A DNA stretch of 64,000 nucleotides. Origin: Cyclobacteriaceae bacterium (GTDB taxonomy: Bacteria > Bacteroidota > Bacteroidia > Cytophagales > Cyclobacteriaceae). Both the position numbers and the translations under genes were made by a program. Where the stretch lies: the NCBI GenBank assembly GCA_016786495.1, contig JAEUUJ010000050.1, forward strand, positions 94,937-158,936, in the 5' to 3' direction. Positions 17,339-26,945 of the stretch are shown here, in pieces (position 1 is the stretch's first letter; each line of letters opens with the position of its first letter). A model generated the notes under the pieces. That model made no database searches, was not told the origin of the DNA, and saw nothing but the letters and a program-made list of their open reading frames with translations.

Positions 17339-17350
17339 ACCCTATTTTTG
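17320..17350 (+). promoter_or_regulatory. Promoter of the E2 gene
   Basis: TATTTTTG at 17343-17350 is an exact TAnnTTTG match, 32 nt before the start codon. TTG at 17320-17322 with a 20-nt spacer can serve as the -33 element. Confidence 0.6.
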
Positions 17351-17382
17351 ACCCCTACATTTACAAAAACAGCTAAAACAGC

Positions 17383-19014
17383 ATGGCGGAAATAGTCAGA
17401 ATGCCCAAGATGAGCGATACGATGACGGAAGGTGTGATCGCAAAATGGCATAAGAAGGTGGGTGATACCGTGAAGGCAGGCGAACTGATGGCGGAGATTG
17501 AAACTGACAAAGCTACCATGGACTACGAATCCTTCAACGAAGGTGTTGTTCTTCATCTCGGTGCAACCGAGGGTCAGGCTGTAAAAGTTAATGATGTATT
17601 GGCCGTTGTCGGAAAGAAAGGCGAAGATTTCAAAGCGCTGCTCGACGGAGCCGGATCTGCGACTGCATCAACGGAAGCTAAGAAGGAAGAACCGAAGAAG
17701 GAATCAAACGGAGCGGCCAAGGCGCAGGAGTCAATCGACACCTCGGGCATAAAAGCTAAAATCGTTCAGATGCCGAAGATGAGCGACACCATGACCGAAG
17801 GTGTTATCGCTGCGTGGCACAAGAAAATTGGCGATACGGTTAAATCAGGCGACCTCATGGCGGAGATCGAAACCGATAAGGCTACGATGGAGTATGAATC
17901 GTACGATAACGGTACACTGCTTTACATCGGTGCTGAAAAAGGCCAGTCGGTTGCGGTTAACGGAGTACTTGCCATCGTAGGTGATAAAGATGCCGACTGG
18001 AAAACGTTGCTGAAAGCAGCGCAGTCGGGTGGATCTGCTACCGCTGCTGCACCAGCCGCGGAACAAAAAGCCGAGCAGAAAACTGAATCAGCAGCTCCAG
18101 CAAAAGAAGAGGAAGCCGATCACTCCGCGAATGGAAGAGTGAAAGCGTCACCGCTGGCTAAGAAAATTGCCCGCGATAAAGGATACGATATCTCCAAGAT
18201 CACCGGAACAGGCGATAACGGCCGCGTGACCAAAAATGATGTGGAAAATTATAAACCATCCGCGGAAGCGAAACCTGCATCGAAAGACGGTAAAGGCGCA
18301 GCACCCGTTGTTCTTCCACAGGTCGTAGGTAAAGAGAGCTTCGAAGAAGTAGCCGTATCGCAAATGCGCAAGGTTATTGCGAAGCGCCTTTCTGAAAGTA
18401 TGTTCACCGCTCCGCACTTCTATGTGACCATGGAAATCAACATGGACAAGGCTGTGGAAGCGCGCAAGAGCATCAATGAAATCTCACCGGTTAAAGTATC
18501 GTTTAACGACATCGTGCTGAAAGCAGTGGCTGCTGCACTTCGTCAGCATCCGGATATCAACTCAAGCTGGCAGGGCGACAAGATTCGGAAGAATCACCAC
18601 ATTCACATCGGTGTTGCCGTAGCCGTGAAAGATGGTTTGCTGGTTCCGGTTGTTCGTTTTGCAGATAACAAATCACTGTCGCACATTTCGGCAGAGGTGA
18701 AAGACCTGGCACAAAAAGCACAGGATAAAAAGCTTCAGCCAGCCGATTGGGAAGGAAGCACGTTTACCATTTCAAACCTGGGAATGTTTGGCGTGGAAGA
18801 ATTCACCGCTATCATCAATACTCCGGATGCCTGTATCCTCGCAGTAGGCGGCATCAAGGAAACTGCGATTGTGAAGAATGGTCAGCTGGCCGTTGGTAAT
18901 GTCATGAAAGTTACGTTATCGTGCGACCACCGCGTAGTGGATGGCGCCACAGGTGCAGCCTTTCTCAAAACGCTGAAAGGCTTACTGGAAGATCCTGTAA
19001 GAATTTTGATTTAA
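17383..19014 (+). CDS. pdhC: Pyruvate dehydrogenase E2, dihydrolipoamide acetyltransferase
   Basis: The E2 core transfers acetyl groups from lipoamide to CoA in the pyruvate dehydrogenase complex. The 543-residue protein has two lipoyl domains in tandem with lipoylated lysines in ETDKATM at about K43 and K166. They are joined by Ala/Glu/Lys-rich linkers. A peripheral E1/E3-binding domain follows at about 248-290 ([15 protein letters not shown]... [13 protein letters not shown]). The catalytic domain is about 310-543 and carries the active-site [11 protein letters not shown] near 515-525. The two lipoyl domains are nearly identical in sequence (both start [16 protein letters not shown]), indicating a recent duplication or gene conversion. 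E1 and E3 genes are not adjacent. A terminator follows, before hslV. Confidence 0.95.
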   Translation: MAEIVRMPKMSDTMTEGVIAKWHKKVGDTVKAGELMAEIETDKATMDYESFNEGVVLHLGATEGQAVKVNDVLAVVGKKGEDFKALLDGAGSATASTEAKKEEPKKESNGAAKAQESIDTSGIKAKIVQMPKMSDTMTEGVIAAWHKKIGDTVKSGDLMAEIETDKATMEYESYDNGTLLYIGAEKGQSVAVNGVLAIVGDKDADWKTLLKAAQSGGSATAAAPAAEQKAEQKTESAAPAKEEEADHSANGRVKASPLAKKIARDKGYDISKITGTGDNGRVTKNDVENYKPSAEAKPASKDGKGAAPVVLPQVVGKESFEEVAVSQMRKVIAKRLSESMFTAPHFYVTMEINMDKAVEARKSINEISPVKVSFNDIVLKAVAAALRQHPDINSSWQGDKIRKNHHIHIGVAVAVKDGLLVPVVRFADNKSLSHISAEVKDLAQKAQDKKLQPADWEGSTFTISNLGMFGVEEFTAIINTPDACILAVGGIKETAIVKNGQLAVGNVMKVTLSCDHRVVDGATGAAFLKTLKGLLEDPVRILI

Positions 19015-19024
19015 CGAATTTAAT

Positions 19025-19050
19025 GCCGGACAAGCTCCGGCTTCTTTTTT
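19025..19050 (+). terminator. Rho-independent terminator between pdhC and hslV
   Basis: GCCGGA (19025-19030) pairs perfectly with TCCGGC (19036-19041) around a 5-base loop, followed by a T-rich run. The hslV start codon lies directly after it, so hslV transcription either reads through or starts inside the hairpin. Confidence 0.7.
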
Positions 19051-19051
19051 T

Positions 19052-19585
19052 ATGAAGATACGTTCAACAACCGTTCTGGCTGTCAAACATAACGGGCAGG
19101 TGGCCATCGGTGCCGATGGTCAGGCCACCATGGGCAACTATATCGCCAAAAGCAACGTCAAAAAAATCCGCAAGCTTCAGGATGGAAAAGTAGTAACGGG
19201 CTTTGCAGGCTCGACAGCCGATGCCTTTACGCTCCTCGATCGCTTTGAAGAAAAGCTGAACAGCTATGGCGGAAATATGAAACGTGCGGCCATCGAACTG
19301 GCGAAAGACTGGCGCATGGATCGATACCTGAGAAGACTGGAAGCAATGCTGATTGCCGCGAACAAAGAGGAGGTGCTGATCTTGTCCGGAACGGGCGATG
19401 TACTCGAACCCGATAACGAAGTAGCAGCCATTGGCTCCGGAGCAATGTATGCGCAATCGGCAGCGATTGCCTTAAAAAAACATGCCCCGCATTTGTCAGC
19501 GGAAGAAATCGTTCGCGAGAGTCTCAACATCGCGGCAGACATTTGTATTTACACCAACCACAACCTGGTGGTTGAAAAACTTTAA
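19052..19585 (+). CDS. hslV: ATP-dependent protease proteolytic subunit HslV
   Basis: HslV is the threonine peptidase of the HslUV (ClpYQ) protease. The 177-residue product begins [21 protein letters not shown]. Removal of the first five residues exposes the catalytic Thr6 (first T of TTVLAV). Other family blocks are [56 protein letters not shown], and [27 protein letters not shown]. The unfoldase partner hslU is not next to it here, unlike the hslVU operon of proteobacteria. It lies 37 nt after pdhC and 20 nt before an M1 peptidase gene. Confidence 0.97.
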   Translation: MKIRSTTVLAVKHNGQVAIGADGQATMGNYIAKSNVKKIRKLQDGKVVTGFAGSTADAFTLLDRFEEKLNSYGGNMKRAAIELAKDWRMDRYLRRLEAMLIAANKEEVLILSGTGDVLEPDNEVAAIGSGAMYAQSAAIALKKHAPHLSAEEIVRESLNIAADICIYTNHNLVVEKL

Positions 19586-19605
19586 TACCTTAACCTAAGC
19601 CATCC

Positions 19606-22062
19606 ATGAGAAAAATTGTTTCACTGGCAATATGCCTTGCTGTATTAACTGCGTTTAACGGATATTCCCAAACCGAAGCGCAGACTCCCGTAGTGTATCA
19701 GGGTTCCGCTGAAAAAGTACACGATCTGGTTCATACAAAACTTGAAGCGCGTTTCGATTATGCGAAATCGCAAATGCTCGGCAAAGTGTGGATCACCCTA
19801 AAACCACATTTTTATACCACTGACTCTCTGGTGCTTGACGCAAAAGGTATGGACCTCCGTGCTGTTCAGCTTGTGGCAGGCACGAATGTTCCGTTGAAGT
19901 ATTCGTATGACGGCTGGGTAATCAAAATTAAACTCGACAAGCAATACACACGAAACGATACGTACACGATTTATATCGACTACACCGCGAAACCCAACGA
20001 ACTGAAAGTAAAGGGCAGTGCCGCAATCAACGATGCCAAAGGGCTGTACTTCATCAATCCGACCGGAGCCGAAAAAAACAAGCCTACGCAAATCTGGACA
20101 CAGGGCGAAACGGAAGCCACGTCTGCGTGGTGCCCTACCATCGATAAACCGAATCAGAAAACAACCAGCGAAATTCTGATGATCGTTCCGGATAAGTACG
20201 TTACGTTGAGTAACGGAAAACTGGTTAGTCAGAAAAAAAATGCTGACGGAACCCGCACCGACCACTGGAAAATGGAATTGCCACACGCACCCTATTTGTT
20301 TTTTATGGGCGTGGGTGATTATGCAATCGTAAAAGATACCTACAACGGCATGGAAGTGAATTACTATGTCGAGAAAGAATATGCATCGTTAGCGAAGAAG
20401 ATTTTCGGAGATACCCCTGCCATGATTGCGTACTTCGAAAAAATAACCGGTGTAAAATACCCATGGGTGAAGTACGCACAAATGACGGCCCGTGATTATG
20501 TAAGCGGTGCGATGGAAAACACAACAGCTACCCTGCATCAGGAAGGCGCGCAACAGGATGCGCGTGAACTCGTAGACGAGAACTCATGGGAAGGAACCAT
20601 CGCTCACGAGTTGTTCCATCAGTGGTTTGGTGATTATGTAACGGCTGAGAGTTGGAGTAACCTCACGGTAAACGAGTCATTTGCCGACTATAGCGAATAC
20701 CTGTGGTACGAACATAAATATGGCGTTGACGAGGCGGGTGCCGAAAACTTCACGCAAATGCAATCGTACCTGGGCCAGCCGGAAGAAAGCGAAAAAGATT
20801 TGGTTCGTTTCTATTATGACGATAAAGAGGAGATGTTCGACCTGGTAAGCTACCAGAAAGGCGGTCGCATCCTCCACATGTTACGGCAAGCCGTAGGCGA
20901 CAGTGCGTTCTTTAAAGGAATTAATAAATACCTGACCGACAATAAGTTTGGTACAGGTGAAGCACATCAGCTCAGACTGGCCATGGAGGCAGTTACCGGC
21001 CGTGACCTGAACTGGTTTTTCAATCAATGGTATTTCGGATATGGCCATCCGGTGGTAGACATTACCTATGCCTATGATGACGCGGCTAAGAAAGTAAGCG
21101 TGACGATCAACCAGATGCAGGGCGAAGACAACCTCTTCGAACTTCCGCTGGATATTGATGTGTATACCGGTGACCAAAAAATCCGGTATTCGGTTTGGCT
21201 GAACGAAAAGTCCGAAACTTTTACGTTCCCGTATACAACACGGCCCGATCTGGTCAATGTTGATGCGAACAAGTTTACGCTTTGGCAGAAAACGGATAAT
21301 AAAACATTGGATAACTACATCCACCAATACAAATATGCCGGTAATTATGTCGACCGGAGAGAAGCCTTTATTGCTGCAATGAAGCAGGCGAATAATCCGA
21401 AAGCGATCGAATTGCTAAAACTCGCACTGAACGATAAGTCGAACCGCATGCGGAGAGGAAACCTTTCCAGAATTAATCCGGCCGATCAAAATCTGATGGC
21501 TGCACTGGAACCCGGTATCGTAAACCTTGCGCGTAACGACAAGGCAAAACTGGTAAGGGCACAGGCGATCAGCCTGCTGGCCAATTTGAAGAAGCCTGAA
21601 TACCTCGACTTGTTTAAAGCAGGATTGACCGATTCATCGTACAGTGTTGCCGGAGCATCGCTGTATGGGTTATCGCAACTGGATAAAAACCTTGGCGTGG
21701 CAGAAGCAAAAAAGCTGGCGGCAAAGCCCAATAAAGGTTCGTTGACGGAGGCAATCGCCAAAGTGTACATGCTTTCCGGATCGGAAGAGTTGTTCGCACG
21801 TGTTTCTGAAGATTTTAAGAAGATGCAGTGGTGGGAACAACTCGGTCAGGTGGAAGACTTCGCTACCTACCTGTCGGAACTGAAGAGTGCCGATAAAATT
21901 AAAAAAGGTGTTGACCTGATTGTGACCGGTAGCAAATCAATTCCGGAACAATACCACAGCCAGACCAATGTGATGATCAACAAGGCAATTCAGATTGTGA
22001 TCGACAAAAAGTCGGGCGACAAAAAACTTAAAACTGAACTGGAAAAGAAACTTCTCAAGTAG
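19606..22062 (+). CDS. Exported M1-family aminopeptidase with C-terminal HEAT repeats
   Basis: This 818-residue protein has a signal peptide (MRKIVSLAICLAVLTAFNGYSQ). The M1 gluzincin domain follows: the GAMEN exopeptidase loop at about 302 (GAMENTTATLH), HELFH at 334-338 and the third zinc ligand in NESFADYSEY (about Glu357). The upstream beta-sandwich (about 30-240) matches the M1 N-terminal domain. Residues of about 590-818 are helical repeats (PKAIELLKLALNDKSNRMRRG; AKLVRAQAISLLANLKKPEY), the HEAT-like C-terminal domain of the family. It would remove N-terminal residues from peptides in the periplasm. Its tail overlaps the convergent exporter gene by 8 bases. Confidence 0.93.
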   Translation: MRKIVSLAICLAVLTAFNGYSQTEAQTPVVYQGSAEKVHDLVHTKLEARFDYAKSQMLGKVWITLKPHFYTTDSLVLDAKGMDLRAVQLVAGTNVPLKYSYDGWVIKIKLDKQYTRNDTYTIYIDYTAKPNELKVKGSAAINDAKGLYFINPTGAEKNKPTQIWTQGETEATSAWCPTIDKPNQKTTSEILMIVPDKYVTLSNGKLVSQKKNADGTRTDHWKMELPHAPYLFFMGVGDYAIVKDTYNGMEVNYYVEKEYASLAKKIFGDTPAMIAYFEKITGVKYPWVKYAQMTARDYVSGAMENTTATLHQEGAQQDARELVDENSWEGTIAHELFHQWFGDYVTAESWSNLTVNESFADYSEYLWYEHKYGVDEAGAENFTQMQSYLGQPEESEKDLVRFYYDDKEEMFDLVSYQKGGRILHMLRQAVGDSAFFKGINKYLTDNKFGTGEAHQLRLAMEAVTGRDLNWFFNQWYFGYGHPVVDITYAYDDAAKKVSVTINQMQGEDNLFELPLDIDVYTGDQKIRYSVWLNEKSETFTFPYTTRPDLVNVDANKFTLWQKTDNKTLDNYIHQYKYAGNYVDRREAFIAAMKQANNPKAIELLKLALNDKSNRMRRGNLSRINPADQNLMAALEPGIVNLARNDKAKLVRAQAISLLANLKKPEYLDLFKAGLTDSSYSVAGASLYGLSQLDKNLGVAEAKKLAAKPNKGSLTEAIAKVYMLSGSEELFARVSEDFKKMQWWEQLGQVEDFATYLSELKSADKIKKGVDLIVTGSKSIPEQYHSQTNVMINKAIQIVIDKKSGDKKLKTELEKKLLK

Positions 22063-23140
22063 TTTCGTCCGCATCTGCCGGAACAGGCGTCTCGATAACA
22101 GGCGCTTGTTCCAGCGGTGTATCTTCCAGCAAAATCACAAACGGTTTCAGGTGCCTTGAATAGGCCAGCAACACGCGGATCACTCCGGTTATCGGTACAG
22201 CCAAAATCATCCCCGCGATTCCTAAAATTTTGCCGCCAATCAGCAACGCAATAATCGCAGCCAGCGCGTTGATGCTGACTTTCGACCCGGTAATCCGGGG
22301 CGTGATAAAATTGCCTTCCAAAAACTGAACGGTTGAGAAAATGGCTACCACACCCACGGCATACCACGCGCTATCTTTCGTGAGCAATGCAAACACTGCG
22401 GGCAGAAGGGCCGCGATGAAAATACCCACGTAGGGGATGATAATCAGAATGCCGGAAAGGGCTCCGAAGAAGAATGCGTGATCGATCCCGAGGATGAGCA
22501 GGCCAATGGTGTTGGCGGTTCCCACAATCAACGTCACGATCAGCAACCCTGAAATGTATCCTTTCAGAACGGTGTCAATTTCCTTTTTCCATTTTAATTC
22601 TTCCTGCTGCGGCAAAAGCGCCAGGAAAAACTTTTTGAACCTGTCGCGATAGATCAGGAACAGGAAGATGTAAATGGGAATCTGCACGATCAGCGACAGC
22701 GTGTTCGTGGTCGACACGAGAAAATTAGTGACATACCCGGTAACACTTTTCAGTGAATCTTTAATCATCCCGGTTTGATCATCCTCGGTGAAGCCCAGCG
22801 TAGTTTGTATTTGCATGCTCACGTTGTCTACCAGCGTGCGATAACGACTTTCCAGGTTTGGTAAGTCGCCGATGAGGGATGTCAGCTGATTGCCGATAAT
22901 CCACATAATGCCGACAAAGGCAATCAGCGAAATGCTGAGCACGACTACCACAGCAAGTGTCGGGGAAAGCTTTTTTTCGAACCATTGTACCACCGGCAAA
23001 AACACAATCGACAGGAATGCAGCGATCAGTAATGGGATTACAATATCGGCAGCAAACACGGTTGCCAGGATAGATAACGCAATGATCATGAACAACTTGT
23101 AGATGTAGTCAAGTCGGTCGAACGGTTTTGAAACTTCCAT
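22055..23140 (-). CDS. AI-2E/PerM-family transporter
   Basis: This 361-residue inner-membrane protein has about seven or eight helices. The order matches the AI-2E (TqsA/PerM) exporter family: two N-terminal helices (DYIYKLFMIIALSILATVFAAD and PLLIAAFLSIVFLPVVQWFE), a cytosolic helical region with LPNLESRY, then YIFLFLIYRDRFKKFF, GYISGLLIVTLIVGTANTIGL, GALSGILIIIPYVGIFIAALLPA, and LEGNFITPRITGSKVSINALAAIIALLIGGKILGI. The last of these is the family signature near the C-terminus. Substrates of the family range from AI-2 to Na+/H+ and are not predictable here. It is divergent from the next M1 peptidase. Confidence 0.92.
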   Translation of the reverse strand: MEVSKPFDRLDYIYKLFMIIALSILATVFAADIVIPLLIAAFLSIVFLPVVQWFEKKLSPTLAVVVVLSISLIAFVGIMWIIGNQLTSLIGDLPNLESRYRTLVDNVSMQIQTTLGFTEDDQTGMIKDSLKSVTGYVTNFLVSTTNTLSLIVQIPIYIFLFLIYRDRFKKFFLALLPQQEELKWKKEIDTVLKGYISGLLIVTLIVGTANTIGLLILGIDHAFFFGALSGILIIIPYVGIFIAALLPAVFALLTKDSAWYAVGVVAIFSTVQFLEGNFITPRITGSKVSINALAAIIALLIGGKILGIAGMILAVPITGVIRVLLAYSRHLKPFVILLEDTPLEQAPVIETPVPADADETT

Positions 23141-23182
23141 GCTTAAACCTACTTTAGGGGCTCCTATAAAAGTACAATTAAT

Positions 23183-24835
23183 ATGAAAAATTACGGCATT
23201 GTTTTCCTCCTTATGCTGATGATAGGCTCGGTTCAGGCCCAGGGTTTATTCTCGAATAAAAAGTACACGCGGCAGGATACGCTGCGCGGTTCCATTACGA
23301 AAGAACGCGCCTGGTGGGACTTGCAGAAATATGAACTCTCGGTTTCAGTTAACCCGGCAGCCAAATCCATCAAAGGAAGCAATGTGGTTCACTACAAAGT
23401 ACTCGAAGAAAATACCGTGATGCAGATCGACCTTCAGGCTCCGATGAACATCGACAAGATAACACAGGATGGTCAGGTGCTGAACGTGAAGCATGATGGT
23501 AACGCGCATTTCATAACACTTACCAAAAAGCAGGTTCCCGGAACACTCGCCACCCTTACCATTGAATTCTCCGGTAACCCAACGGTCGCCAAAAATGCTC
23601 CGTGGGATGGTGGCTTTTCATGGGGGAAAGATTCAAACGGGAAAGATTTTATCGCAACCTCGTGCCAGGGAATCGGTGCAAGCTTGTGGTGGCCGTGCAA
23701 AGACCACATGTATGACGAGCCGGATGCCGGCATGACAATCAACCTGAATGTTCCGGGCGATTTGATCGGTGTTTCTAACGGCCGTCTGAAAAAACAGAAA
23801 GTTGAAAAAGACAAAACCAAAACCTTTACGTGGGTGGTGGTGAACCCGATCAACAACTACGGAGTGAACGTGAACATTGGCGACTATGTCAACTTCACTG
23901 AAAAATACGAAGGCGAGGGAGGCTTGCTCGACATGGACTTCTGGGTGCTGAAAAACGACCTCGAGAAGGCAAAAGTACACTTCAAGGATGCTGCCCGTAC
24001 AATGGAAGCCTTTGAATACTGGTTCGGCCCGTATCCGTTTTACAAAGACAGCTACAAGCTCGTACAGGTACCATACCTGGGAATGGAGCACCAAAGTTCC
24101 GTAACGTATGGCAACCAGTTCAGAAAAGGTTATCTGGGCATGGACCTCAGCGGAACCGGCTGGGGATTAAAGTGGGACTACATCATCGTGCACGAATCAG
24201 GCCACGAGTGGTTCGCCAACAACATCACGTACAAAGACATTGCCGACATGTGGATTCACGAAGGCTTTACCATGTATTCGGAGTGCTTGTTCGTGGAGAA
24301 GTTTTATGGCAAAGAGGCAGGGGCGGAGTATAGCCGCGGGGTGCGCTTTGGCATTGCCAACCAGGCACCGATCATCGGGAACTATGGCGTGAACTCGGAA
24401 GGGTCGGGCGACATGTACAACAAAGGTAACGCGATGCTGCACACGCTCCGTCAGTGGGTAAACAACGATGAGTACTGGCGCGCCATGCTTCGCGGACTAA
24501 ACAAGGAATTCTATCACCAGGTGGTAACTACCAAGCAGGTGGAAGATTACATGGCCAAAAGCCTGAACCTGAACCTGTCTAAATTCTTCGACCAGTATCT
24601 TCGCGATACCCGCATTCCAACATTTGAATACGAGGTGAAAGACGGAACATTAAGCTACCGCTGGGCGAATTGTGTGCGCGGCTTTGATATGGCGGTTAAG
24701 GTCTGGATTGACGGAAAAGAAAAAGTACTGAAAGCAACTACACGTCCGCAGGAACTGAAGCTGGAAACGAAAACGGCCACCCTGAAAGTGGATCCGAACT
24801 ATTACGTGTATTCGTTTAATGCGGCAGGCAACTAA
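23183..24835 (+). CDS. Exported M1-family metallopeptidase (GMEH variant)
   Basis: This 550-residue protein has a signal peptide (MKNYGIVFLLMLMIGSVQAQ). The M1 catalytic domain has HESGH at 337-341 and the third zinc ligand in IHEGFTMYSE (about Glu360). The exopeptidase loop reads LGMEHQSSVTYG, so GAMEN is replaced by GMEHQ, as in a known subgroup of bacterial M1 enzymes. There is no C-terminal HEAT domain, which makes it much shorter than the other M1 gene 1.1 kb upstream. It probably acts in the periplasm, and the altered loop suggests a different N-terminal residue preference. A long hairpin follows the stop codon. Confidence 0.9.
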   Translation: MKNYGIVFLLMLMIGSVQAQGLFSNKKYTRQDTLRGSITKERAWWDLQKYELSVSVNPAAKSIKGSNVVHYKVLEENTVMQIDLQAPMNIDKITQDGQVLNVKHDGNAHFITLTKKQVPGTLATLTIEFSGNPTVAKNAPWDGGFSWGKDSNGKDFIATSCQGIGASLWWPCKDHMYDEPDAGMTINLNVPGDLIGVSNGRLKKQKVEKDKTKTFTWVVVNPINNYGVNVNIGDYVNFTEKYEGEGGLLDMDFWVLKNDLEKAKVHFKDAARTMEAFEYWFGPYPFYKDSYKLVQVPYLGMEHQSSVTYGNQFRKGYLGMDLSGTGWGLKWDYIIVHESGHEWFANNITYKDIADMWIHEGFTMYSECLFVEKFYGKEAGAEYSRGVRFGIANQAPIIGNYGVNSEGSGDMYNKGNAMLHTLRQWVNNDEYWRAMLRGLNKEFYHQVVTTKQVEDYMAKSLNLNLSKFFDQYLRDTRIPTFEYEVKDGTLSYRWANCVRGFDMAVKVWIDGKEKVLKATTRPQELKLETKTATLKVDPNYYVYSFNAAGN

Positions 24836-24839
24836 TTTC

Positions 24840-24885
24840 AACGTTCAGGGTTTCAGATCGATCCCGGTCTGAGACCCTGAATGTT
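24840..24885 (+). terminator. Long perfect hairpin between convergent genes
   Basis: Two 20-base arms (24840-24859 and 24866-24885) pair along their whole length with three G-U wobbles and a 6-base loop. All three wobbles favour RNA made from the plus strand, so it probably serves as the 3' end of the M1 peptidase message. There is no T tract, so it may stabilise the mRNA end or block convergent read-through instead of acting as a standard terminator. Confidence 0.6.
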
Positions 24886-24891
24886 AAACGA

Positions 24892-26076
24892 CTAACTGCG
24901 GTCGATTGCTTCCAGGATAACCGCGCACGATTCGCGAATCTCATCTTCCGAGATGGTAAGCGGAGGGGCAATGCGAAAACTGTATGGATGCGATAGAAAC
25001 CAGTAGCAGATCACGCCCTTCTGCTTCGCGTATTCCACAATCCGGTTAACGCGCTCCGCAGAATCAAAATCAACTGCGAACATCAACCCGAATCTTCTTA
25101 CCTCGCGAATATGCTGGTGTTGAAGCAGTGTTTCAAAAAGTTTGCCTTTTTGTTCGACTGTCGAAAGCAGGTTTTCATTCTCGATCACTTCCAACGTGGC
25201 GAGTGCTGATGCACAGCAAACCGGGTTTCCGCCAAACGTGGTGATGTGACCTAACATCGGGTCATGCGTAAGCATGCGCATAATTTTCTTGTCGGCAATA
25301 AATGCTCCGATGGGCAATCCGCCTCCAAACGCTTTTGCGGTAGTCAGGATGTCCGGAACAATATCGAACTGCTCAAAGGCGAACAACGTGCCCGTACGCC
25401 CCATGCCGCATTGAATTTCGTCCAGAATCAGAAGCGTTCCGGTTTCATCGCAGCGTTTCCGCAAAGCCTTCATGTACTGCTTCGAAGGAATCCGGACTCC
25501 GGCATCACCCTGAATGGTTTCGATGATAACGCAGGCCGTGGCGTTTGTGATCTGCTCCAAATCTTTTTCAACCCCGAAGTCTATAAACTTCACGTCCGGC
25601 AGCAACGGTCTGAAGGCTTGCTTCTTCACCTCGTTACCGGAAACACTGAGCGACCCATGCGTGCTTCCGTGATACGACTTCCGGCAGGAGATGATTTCCG
25701 TTCGGCCGGTCACGCGCTTGGCCAGCTTTAATGCGCCTTCATTGGCTTCAGTGCCGGAGTTTACAAAGTACACGCAGTTCAGCGAAGGGGGCAGCAGGCT
25801 GGTGAGCTTTTCAGCTAATCGGTTTGAACTGGATTGAATGTACTCGCCAAACACCATCACGTGAAGGTGCTTGTCGAGCTGATTTTTAATGGCGTTGATA
25901 ACGTGCGGATGACGATGGCCGATGTTGCTCACCCCGATACCCGAGATAAGGTCGGTATAGCGCTTCCCTTCCGGGGAATAGAGGTAAATGCCTTCGGCCC
26001 GTTCGATGGAGATCAGAAAAGGCGCATCGTTGGTCTGCGCAAGTTTGTTCAGAAAAATCTCCGGACTGAATTCCAT
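24892..26076 (-). CDS. Class III PLP-dependent aminotransferase (acetylornithine/ornithine type)
   Basis: The start chosen is ATG 26076 (MEFSPEIFLNKLAQ). The frame stays open upstream to 26151, but that part crosses a terminator hairpin. The 394-residue protein has the class III blocks YTDLISGIGVSNIGHRHP, YFVNSGTEANEGALKLAKR, SYHGSTHGS, LLILDEIQCGMGRTG, and the PLP lysine K248 in ILTTAKAFGGGLPIGA. Substrate choice between ornithine, acetylornithine, 4-aminobutyrate and others cannot be settled from sequence by eye. No arginine or lysine biosynthesis genes are adjacent. Confidence 0.9.
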   Translation of the reverse strand: MEFSPEIFLNKLAQTNDAPFLISIERAEGIYLYSPEGKRYTDLISGIGVSNIGHRHPHVINAIKNQLDKHLHVMVFGEYIQSSSNRLAEKLTSLLPPSLNCVYFVNSGTEANEGALKLAKRVTGRTEIISCRKSYHGSTHGSLSVSGNEVKKQAFRPLLPDVKFIDFGVEKDLEQITNATACVIIETIQGDAGVRIPSKQYMKALRKRCDETGTLLILDEIQCGMGRTGTLFAFEQFDIVPDILTTAKAFGGGLPIGAFIADKKIMRMLTHDPMLGHITTFGGNPVCCASALATLEVIENENLLSTVEQKGKLFETLLQHQHIREVRRFGLMFAVDFDSAERVNRIVEYAKQKGVICYWFLSHPYSFRIAPPLTISEDEIRESCAVILEAIDRS

Positions 26077-26111
26077 GGCCGCAAAACTATAAAGAGTTCG
26101 GCACAGCCGGA

Positions 26112-26146
26112 AATAAAAACGGCCCCGGGGAACCGGGACCGTTTTA
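26112..26146 (-). terminator. Strong hairpin terminator
   Basis: AAAACGGCCCCGG and CCGGGACCGTTTT (plus strand) form a long GC-rich stem with a 4-base loop, flanked by A and T runs on both sides. On the minus strand it ends transcripts coming from the small gene at 26191-26331, which supports that gene being transcribed on its own. Confidence 0.8.
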
Positions 26147-26190
26147 AACAACCAATTTTAAATTATAAAAAAATACAACCCCTTGTATTT

Positions 26191-26331
26191 TCAATTGTTG
26201 AGTACGGACGCCTTGGTGGAAAGGCTGTCTTGCTTGCTCTCGGTCGCCATGGAAATGAGGATGCATGCGGCAATGATTACGACCAGGATGATTACCTGCT
26301 TGAAGCGTGATGCCATTCCCATATTTCCCAT
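26191..26331 (-). CDS. Small membrane protein (46 residues)
   Basis: The product reads MGNMGMASRFKQ, one hydrophobic helix (VIILVVIIAACILISMA) and a polar tail TESKQDSLSTKASVLNN. The frame stays open to a GTG at 26373, but I prefer ATG 26331, as the preceding residues would lie very near a possible -7 box (CATCTTTG on the minus strand, 26380-26373). A terminator hairpin follows 45 nt downstream. Positive charges before the helix predict the N-terminus inside. Function unknown. Confidence 0.5.
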   Translation of the reverse strand: MGNMGMASRFKQVIILVVIIAACILISMATESKQDSLSTKASVLNN

Positions 26332-26468
26332 TTCTCTGTGCATACCGTAAATGATAAGCGTATCGTACAGCACAAAGATGCGGTATGGAAATAGCGGATT
26401 CTACCCAAATGTGCCTCAAATCCTACATCCGTGAGGTTGTCGCCCGGATTGGCGACTATGCCGGGGCG

Positions 26469-26942
26469 CTATTTCTTGCCTTTTTCAAAATTGGCGACCA
26501 ACGTGATGAAATCGTTGATGAGATCGTTTGGAACGGTTACCGACAGGTGATATTGCTGAATTTTCCATCCTTTCGGTGTTTTCTCTAGAATACCACTTCC
26601 CCGGCAAACTCCCATCCACGTGGTTAAAAGTTCTGAAAACCATACAAACCTGCCGCCATTACTTACATGAACCGATCGGTTGTATGCCTTGAAATCCCAG
26701 GCTTTTCCGCGGTCGAAGTAAGGTTTCGCGAACGCCAGAAACTGCTGCTTCGTCCACCGCTCGGTAGCATCGGTGCCAATAAAGATGCCCTCATCCGCAA
26801 TCATCCCAAAGTAAGTGTTGCCATCGGCTTTGGTTGCCGCCAGATGCCAGTTGTCGATAAACGTATGGATGGCCGTGGTGTCGGTTTGTGAAAACGCTGG
26901 CGTGGCAGCGAGCAGGAGCAGGGCAAACAGGATTCTTTTCAT
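26469..26942 (-). CDS. Exported SnoaL/NTF2-like protein
   Basis: This 157-residue protein has a signal peptide (MKRILFALLLLAATPAFSQ). The mature part has the NTF2-like order: a first helix AIHTFIDNWHLAATKADGNTYF, then EGIFIGTDATERWTKQQFLAFA, then beta-strands SVHVSNGGRFVWFSELLT and GVCRGSGILEKTPKGWKIQQYHLS. This is the 'SnoaL-3' type. It may bind or hydrolyse a small ligand, but no catalytic residue can be named. It starts 3 nt after the DnaJ-TPR gene and is in one operon with it. Confidence 0.85.
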   Translation of the reverse strand: MKRILFALLLLAATPAFSQTDTTAIHTFIDNWHLAATKADGNTYFGMIADEGIFIGTDATERWTKQQFLAFAKPYFDRGKAWDFKAYNRSVHVSNGGRFVWFSELLTTWMGVCRGSGILEKTPKGWKIQQYHLSVTVPNDLINDFITLVANFEKGKK

Positions 26943-26945
26943 AGT

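Noticed and set aside
26077-26151. Upstream extension of the aminotransferase
   Set aside because: It would run through a GC-rich hairpin terminator and adds residues not typical of the family.
26144-26419. 91-codon minus-strand frame overlapping the 46-residue membrane protein
   Set aside because: Its composition (many His, Arg, Gln) is unlike a real gene, and the alternative frame has a clean membrane helix and a terminator behind it.
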